Made by a program: the position numbers and the translations under genes. 64,000 bases of DNA from Musa acuminata AAA Group (Eukaryota; Streptophyta; Magnoliopsida; Zingiberales; Musaceae), in contig NC_088354.1 of assembly GCF_036884655.1 (NCBI RefSeq), forward strand, positions 12,214,001 to 12,278,000, given 5' to 3'. Below the pieces are notes generated by a model. The model searched no databases, had not been told where the DNA came from, and was given only the letters and a program-made list of their open reading frames with translations. This document shows, one piece after another, positions 57,446 through 64,000 of this stretch; within the stretch, counting starts at the first letter, position 1, and the number at the start of each line of letters is the position of its first letter.

Positions 57446-59128
57446 CCATCAGAATCACCCAATCAGAAGTCATGAACAGGGAGAGGCTTAACGTGACTTG
57501 AGGGCTGAGGGCGGTTGGACGCGCGGGTCCCGAGAGCGGACCGGCCGAGCTACCACGTGTTGCCACGTAAGCAAAGATAGGATTTGATGACCTCGTGTCC
57601 TGCCAAAACCACATTCATGCTGCTGTCGCCAGACATGACCTGTCGCAAGGTTGGCAGTAGATTTGCCGGCGGAAGCACCGGAAGTTGTCGGATCACCACT
57701 TTAACCTCAGCAGAACTACCGGATGTGCCGTACGTTTAATCCGTACTGATACTTCAAGGCTCGTTTCGTTAATTCCTTCTATATTAAAATACTATTAAGT
57801 TCTTCAAGTATGTGCATTGTGCATATTAGCCACTTCTCAGTATTGTTTCTAGAAAATTCTGGAAAGTTTCCCTACAAAGACCAATAATAAAGTTAATCGA
57901 TAAGTTGGAGGATGACATCCTTTTATAGTGAAACATAATTTGACTATCAAAATAACAAAGCTAGCAGCCAACATAATTTGGCTATCAAAATAACAAAGCT
58001 AGCAGCCAACCTAATCATAATGCATTCACATGTTAACTAAATCATGGAAGAATCAAGCAAGATTAAGTTCCTAAACTAAATCATGACATGTTTTAATAAA
58101 ATAGTGACATGGTCAACAAAAATTATTAGGCACATGATACATGTTAGGGAGTGTAGCTAAATTCATTCCCCAACTGATACGAAAATATGTTAGGGAGTGT
58201 AGCTCCAGCGCATTAACTTTGTGTGACTGGCAGCATACTGATACATCATCTTCACTTGCTCGGCATATCGATCGCATTTGATCGACATGTCATAGAGGGC
58301 TAAAACCTACAATGCTAATAGCGTGGCTTCACTAAGAAGATCGACTTAACTCTATATGATCAATCATGTATTCATCAAGTTCATCATAGCACATAACTCT
58401 AGAATCTCATTTATGGTCGAACGATAAGTATAATTGTTCACGCATTAATCATGACCTTAACTAATAGTTGCATATCACACTATAAAAAAACCATGAATAT
58501 ATTATTTCTCTATTTTGATTATTTTTTACTAATTATATTTTTATATATTTAATATTTAATTAAATTGTTTGAATTCAAACTAACTTAAACTTTGGAGATG
58601 TCTTGTTAAATATGCCCTGACACAATTCTTACAATATTTCAGCTCGGACGATACCATTACAATCGATGAGAAATTTGAAATTATAGTAATTACTTGTTTC
58701 GTGCTTCACACACTTGGAAATCATTATAGTAATTACTTTCGGGTTAGGTAATCCTTCTTAATGATCTTATCCAATCAACATACTAGAAGATCCTCGGCAT
58801 ATAGTCCACCTCAATTGCAAGTTAGGTAACATAACATATTACAAGAAGGATATGACTCCATCTTTACTCCTACTGAAAGACTATCGGTACTTGTTTGAAT
58901 ATTTAATTTTTATTTTAACATTTGAAGAACAAATATTGTATGTAATTCTACTTTTATATTAAACCCTCATTATGATATAACTAAATCAAATATGAGCTAA
59001 AGTTGTGATTAATTGGGATATAATTTTCCTTCACTATGTTGCAAATAGAGGAAGGTTTATTCCTAAATCTTTAGAAGTTGAGCACCATCTAACTTCTATA
59101 TCTTGCGCTTGAGCACTCAAAAGACACA
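57446..59128. other. AT-rich intergenic region
   Basis: After a short GC-richer stretch (57480-57720) the sequence is AT-rich without a supportable gene. It includes the 38-bp tandem repeat and a repeated word GTTAGGGAGTGTAGCT at about 58144 and 58190. Confidence 0.5.
57932..58007. repeat. 38-bp tandem duplication
   Basis: Two units, 57932-57969 and 57970-58007, differ at one position (TTTGACT/TTTGGCT) and end in GCTAGCAGCC. Confidence 0.95.
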
Positions 59129-59791
59129 ACCTCGAAGGAGAGTGAGTCTTGAACAATGACCGGGGGAGAGGAGGAAAATGTGTGAAAAGAAGCATTTTTT
59201 TCAAGGTGGATAGTGTTAAAAGTTTGACAGAGTATTCATGACCCTTTTTACGAAAATATTATTATAATTTATCATTAATATTTGTGTCGATGGTTGATGT
59301 AAATGCCTACAGACATAGGTGACAAAGAAAATAAATACGATACATCTTCGTCAAACTATCTAATTATAATTAATTTTTTTATTTCTTAAATATTAATATA
59401 TAAGATTTGAGTACGATAAAAAAATGTTTTTTTTCGTTTGTTTGACGTCACAAAGCTAACAACTACCTCGAAGGAGCGGGAGTCTTAGGCACGACCGGGA
59501 GAGAAGAGAAAAACATGTGAGAAGAAGCGTTTTTTTTTTTCAGGATGATAGTGTTAAAAGTTTGACAAAATATTCATGACCATAAACATAGGCGAGTTGA
59601 TGGTAGATGTAAATGTCTGCAAACATACGTGGCAAAGAAAATAAATAAGATACATCTTTGTCAAACTATCTAATTATAATTAATTTTTTATTTCTTAAAT
59701 ATTAATATATAAGATTTGAAGAGTATTAATACGAAAAAGAAAGGTTTTTTTTAATATTTGTTTGACGTCAAAAAGCTAACGACAACAACCA
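59129..59791. repeat. Tandem duplication of about 330 bp
   Basis: Copy 1 59129-59464 and copy 2 59465-59791 both start ACCTCGAAGGAG and end near TTTGACGTCA..AAGCTAAC. Between them they share GTTAAAAGTTTGACA and CAAACTATCTAATTATAA. Several indels and substitutions make the pair moderately old. Confidence 0.85.
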
Positions 59792-60653
59792 CCATGAAAT
59801 CAATGCAAGAAATCCCAAGTCAAAGATTGATGGCAAAAACTTGGTTGGGGAAGCGGTGGGGCCCGTTATGTGATCGGAAGTGGGTCCATGGAAGAACAAA
59901 CCCTGCGTCACATCGTCTGATTCGATAAGCACACGGACACACGTGCGATCTTTATTCCCTTTGCTTCTTTGACCACCCAAACTGCCCCAAATGGCTTCGG
60001 CCTCTTGGGATGAGCGAGAGGCCATCGGAGGAGGCCATCCCATGGCTTCACTTCCCTCGCAGGTAATTGCGCGTGCGACAGCCACACAGGAGGACGATGA
60101 CGACGACGGAGGAGAGGGCCTATTCGTATTATTCTTTGACGGAAGCCCGCGAGGATGGAGACGTCCATGTAGATGAATTTGGACCTCCTTCCTTCTCATC
60201 GGCAGCAATCCCAACTTTCCGGAGAACTAGCATGCGAGTAGAAAGGAATCCTGTACAAGTACCAGTCCGATCAACGATTTCGGCTTTGAATCCACCAGAG
60301 ACTTAGTTGCTTTTAGGGCAAGGTTTACTGTGCTCCTGACGCAACCCCCAACCCGACTAATGGTCAACAAGGTCGGCCCCTTCTTGCACTGCGAAGACTG
60401 GGAGAGTCAAAGGGGGCTTCTCGTCTGGTACAGATCACGATGCAATTCAAACCAAACAAGCAATCTGTGAGGTGTGTGTGCTGGTTTTGTCTAGAAGAAA
60501 GTTCGGATTTCCTCGGGCTGATGCTGATATGAGATGGTTGGAGGAGGGAGAACAGGCGACGAGGTGGAGGACAAGATATAGGAGATCTGATTTGTTTATT
60601 CTTGTGTTGTGATTTCGGCCTGCTGCTGTTGTTTCGATGTTAGCAGCTGGGAC
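59792..60653. other. Upstream region of the LRR receptor kinase
   Basis: GC-richer than the DNA to its left. Short open frames exist on both strands (59991-60176 + , 60067-60306 + , 60214-59768 -) but none resembles a known protein and they overlap one another, so I call no gene. The last 350 bp probably include the promoter and leader of the receptor kinase. Confidence 0.4.
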
Positions 60654-63600
60654 ATGTCGGCGGAGAAGGTGAGCTTCTGCTGTTGCATCAGCTTCCTGAT
60701 GCTGTCTTCGGTTTTTGTCTCAGGTACTGCGTCTCTGTTCTCCTTTCTTTATGGTCCACGAATCCTTTTGGGAGCAGGGATTGGATCGGCTTTGCATCTT
60801 CTGCAGGTGAGGCGGTCCCCGGCGGCGGCGGCGCCTCCGACAAGGATGTACTGCTCCGGCTCAAACGCCATCTCCAAGCCAAGAATCCGATCTACCAAGG
60901 AGCCTACGCTCGGTGGAACGAGCCGGACCCCTCTCCTTGCGGTTGGGAGGGCATCACCTGCAACGACGCCGACCGTGTCGTCGGCGTCAACCTCGCGGGA
61001 TCCAACATAGCCGGTGAAATCTTCCCCAGCTTCTCCTTCCTCACCGAACTCGCCCGCCTCGACCTCTCCTCCAACACCATCGGCGGCCAGCTCCCCCCCG
61101 ACCTCAACAAATGCAGCGGCCTCCGGTACCTCAACGTCTCCCACAACCTCATCGGCGGCGAGCTGAACCTGACCGGGCTGGTCAACCTCGAGACGCTTGA
61201 CCTCACCCTCAACCGATTCAACGGTAGCATCCGCCACAACTTCCCTGCACTGTGTGCCAATCTGGTTAGCCTCAACGTTTCCACCAACGGCTTCGCCGGC
61301 GACATCACCGGGTGCTTCGACCACTGCCCCAAGCTCAAGTTCCTGGACCTGAGCTCCAACCAGTTCACCGGGCGGATATGGCTAGGCTTCCCTAACCTGC
61401 GGGAGTTCTCTGTCGCCGAGAACAGCCTCGTTGGGGGATTTCCGTCGAGCACCTTCGAGTCAACTTGCAACCTCGAGATTTTGGACCTCTCGGCGAACAA
61501 CTTCTCTGGGGCGTTCCCGGACTCGATCGCCAATTGCTCGAAGCTGACGTCTTTGAACCTGTGGAGGAATGCATTCACCGGCACGATACCCTGCGCCATT
61601 GGCTCGCTCTCGGAGCTCAGCGCGCTCAACCTGGGGAGTAACTCGTTCGACCCGGTAATCCCCCAGGAATTGCTGAACTGCTCCAAGCTAGTGTTTCTCG
61701 ATTTCAGCAACAGCGGCTTCAACGGCGACATCCAAGAAATCTTCGGCCGATTCGCGGCGATGAGTTACCTCATCCTTCAAGGGAACCAGTACACCGGAGG
61801 CATCGCGTCGTCGGGGATTCTCAAGCTTCCCAACCTCGTGAGGTTAGACCTGAGCTTCAATCGTTTATCCGGCAACATCCCCGTGGGGATCACGAGAATG
61901 CCGACGCTCAAGATCTTGATCCTCGCCGGTAATGAGTTCTCTGGCGGCATTCCGCCGGATTTCGGCAGCATGGCCGGAGTTCAGTTACTGGACCTTTCGT
62001 ACAACAAGCTCACCGGCTCGATCCCCGCGGCCATCGGCAAATTGACGTCCCTCCTCTGGCTGATGCTTGCGGAAAACAATCTCACCGGCGAGATCCCCCC
62101 GGAGATCGGCAATTGCAGCAGCTTGATGTGGCTGAACCTTCACAACAATCAGCTCTCCGGCAGGATACCGCCGGAGATATCGGCGATGGGGAAGGACCCG
62201 TTCCCCACGTTCGAGGCCAACCGCCGCGAGATTATCGGCGTCGCCGCCGGCTCCGGCGAGTGCCTGGCCATGAAGCGGTGGATCCCCGCGAGCTACCCGC
62301 CCTTCAACTTCATCTACGCGCTAATGACGAGGAAGACCTGCCGGGACACTTGGGACCGCCTCCTGAAGGGTTACGGGATCTTCCAGTTCTGCGCCAACTC
62401 CACGTCCGGGGTCCGAACCCTAGCCATCTCCGGCTATCTCCAGTTCTCCCTAAACCGGCTCTCGGGCGAGATCCCGCCGGAGATCGGGAGGATGAGGAAC
62501 TTCAGCATGATCCAGCTCTCCGCCAACCGGCTTTCCGGCCGCCTACCGACTGAAATTGGTAAGGTGCCGCTCGTCGTTCTCAACGTCTCCCACAACGGGC
62601 TGTCCGGCGGGATCCCGGAGGAGATCGGCTTCCTGCGGTGCCTCTCGAGTTTGGATCTCTCCCGGAACAACTTCTCCGGCGAGCTGCCGTCGAGCCTGAA
62701 CGGCCTTTCCGAGCTGAACAAGTTCAATGTCTCCTACAATCCCCTGCTCTCCGGCGTGGTACCAACGAACGGCCAGATCGCCACCTTTGGAAATGACAGC
62801 TTCCTCGGTGACCCCCTCATCAGCTTCGCCTCCTCGTCCGCCCGCGACACGCCGCCGGTCACCCGAAACAACGGCCCCGCTGGAGAGGGCGGGCATTGGC
62901 GGGTGGCGGCGTTCTGGGTGTTCTTCGCTCTCAGCTCGGCCTTCGTCTTGTGCGGCGCGCTCTCCTTGGCGGTCCTCTGCCTCGGTGGCGCCCGCGCGGC
63001 GGTGGACACGTACGCGGACCCGGAACCCGAGCCGGAGGGGTTGCTTCTGGACGGCGCGAAGTGTCGGAGCGACGCTTGCAGGTCGTCGACGGTGACGTCA
63101 ACGTCCACGTCGTCGGCGGAGGGTGTGTCGGGCTGCTCGTCGAAGGGCAGCGCGGGGGTCAGGGTTTTCCGGCTGGACGGGGGGGCAGAGGGGTTGGCAT
63201 TTACATACGACGACATAGTGGCGGCGACGGGGAACTTCGACGAGAGGATGGTGGTAGGCCGGGGCGGGCACGGGGTGGTGTACCGGGGGGTGCTACCGGA
63301 CGGGCGGCGGGTGGCAGTGAAGAAGCTGCAGCGGAGGGGGAACGGAAGGGGGGAGGAGGAGGACGAGGGTGAACGGGAGTTCCGGGCGGAGATGGAGGTG
63401 ATGACTGGGCGTGGCCACCCAAACATGGTGGCGCTGCACGGGTGGTGCCTGGCGGGGGCGGCGCGGCTGCTGGTGTACGAGTACATGGAGGGGGGCAGCC
63501 TGGAGGAGGTGATCGAGGAGTGGGGGCGGTTCGGGTGGGAGCGGCGGCTGGCGGCGGCGACGGGGGTGGCGCGGGCGCTGGCGTTCCTGCACCACGAGTG

Positions 63601-64000
63601 CACCCCCGCGGTGGTGCACCGGGACGTGAAGGCGAGCAACGTGATGCTGGACGCGCGGGGACGGGCGCGGGTGACGGACTTCGGGCTGGCCCGCGCCGTG
63701 GAGGCCGGAGAGAGCCACGTCAGCACGGTGGTGGCCGGGACGGTGGGGTACGTGGCGCCGGAGTACGGGAGAACGTGGAGGGCCACCACGCGGGGCGACG
63801 TGTACAGCTTCGGCGTGCTGGCCATGGAGCTGGCGACGGGCCGCCGGGCGTTGGACGGTGGGGAGGAGTCCCTGGTGGAGAGGGTGAGACGGGCGGCGGC
63901 GCAGGAGGTGGGGTTGCGGCTGGTGGGGGCGGCGGGGGAGGAGCCGGGCGAGGGGGTGACGGCGATGCTGGGGCTACTGATGGTGGGGCTGCGCTGCACT
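60654..64000 (+). CDS. LRR receptor-like serine/threonine kinase, At1g74360/NILR1-like, 3' end cut by the window
   Basis: Exon 1 60654-60723 encodes a signal peptide (MSAEKVSFCCCISFLMLSSV); an 83-bp GT-AG intron follows; exon 2 runs from 60807 to the window end, giving 1,088 residues so far. After the LRRNT Cys pair (PCGWEGITC) come about 20 leucine-rich repeats, broken by a non-LRR island around residues 470-540 (RKTCRDTWDRLLKGYGIF, then GYLQFSLNRLSGEIP) characteristic of At1g74360. A membrane segment lies at about 720-750. The kinase starts near 820: glycine loop VGRGGHGVVYRG, VAVKKL lysine, HRDVKASN (RD type), DFGLA and VAPEYG. All catalytic motifs are intact. In Arabidopsis this protein (NILR1) is implicated in sensing nematode signals; the same role here is inference. 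Codons are extremely GC-rich at third positions. Confidence 0.93.

Noticed and set aside
59768..60306. Overlapping small ORFs on both strands upstream of the LRR kinase
   Set aside because: They overlap each other, have no known relatives, and their implied introns would be too short.
62734..63999. 421-residue minus-strand ORF, and others at 60749-61731
   Set aside because: Antisense shadows of the GC-rich LRR receptor kinase exon; low-complexity composition.

Overview
The window is nuclear DNA of a land plant, most likely a commelinid monocot; a banana-like or related genome is my guess, not something shown. Reasons: AT-rich introns with GT-AG borders beside very GC-rich exons, several proteins of plant-only families (a DYW-class PPR protein, a chloroplast ClpB, an LRR receptor kinase), a plastid-DNA insertion, plant-type nuclear tRNA-Leu genes and plant LTR retrotransposons.

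Layout. From 1 to about 38.9 kb the window is gene-rich: the 3' part of a diacylglycerol kinase gene (+), a small unrecognised basic-protein gene (-), a U1-type zinc-finger gene (+) with a dead plastid rpoC2 fragment in its intron, a complete ten-exon chloroplast ClpB3 chaperone gene (+), an intronless DYW-PPR gene (-), a small chloroplast membrane protein gene (+) that shares a 331-bp divergent promoter with the PPR gene, and an eight-exon nucleotidyltransferase gene (-) whose first intron holds an intact 944-bp non-autonomous hAT-like transposon with a perfect 8-bp target duplication.

From about 39.4 to 57.5 kb there is no convincing protein gene. This is a mosaic of related segmental repeats carrying four copies of a nuclear tRNA-Leu(UAG) gene, a 5S rRNA-derived fragment, a 71-bp inverted-repeat pair, and two nearly identical 2.9-kb segments 9.09 kb apart. 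Between those two segments lie a copia-type LTR with primer-binding site, an 18-unit 58-bp minisatellite, and the remains of a Ty3/gypsy (Tat-like) element on the minus strand with one LTR, an integrase end and a decayed antisense ORF.

From 57.5 to 60.6 kb the sequence is AT-rich with tandem duplications. The window ends inside a GC-rich LRR receptor kinase gene (+) resembling Arabidopsis At1g74360/NILR1.

The genes do not form a pathway. Three encode organelle proteins (ClpB3, the small chloroplast protein and probably the PPR protein). I found no candidate for an entirely new system. The most informative unusual features are the tRNA-bearing duplications, the hAT insertion, the plastid and 5S-derived fragments, and the retroelement with minisatellite and antisense ORF.
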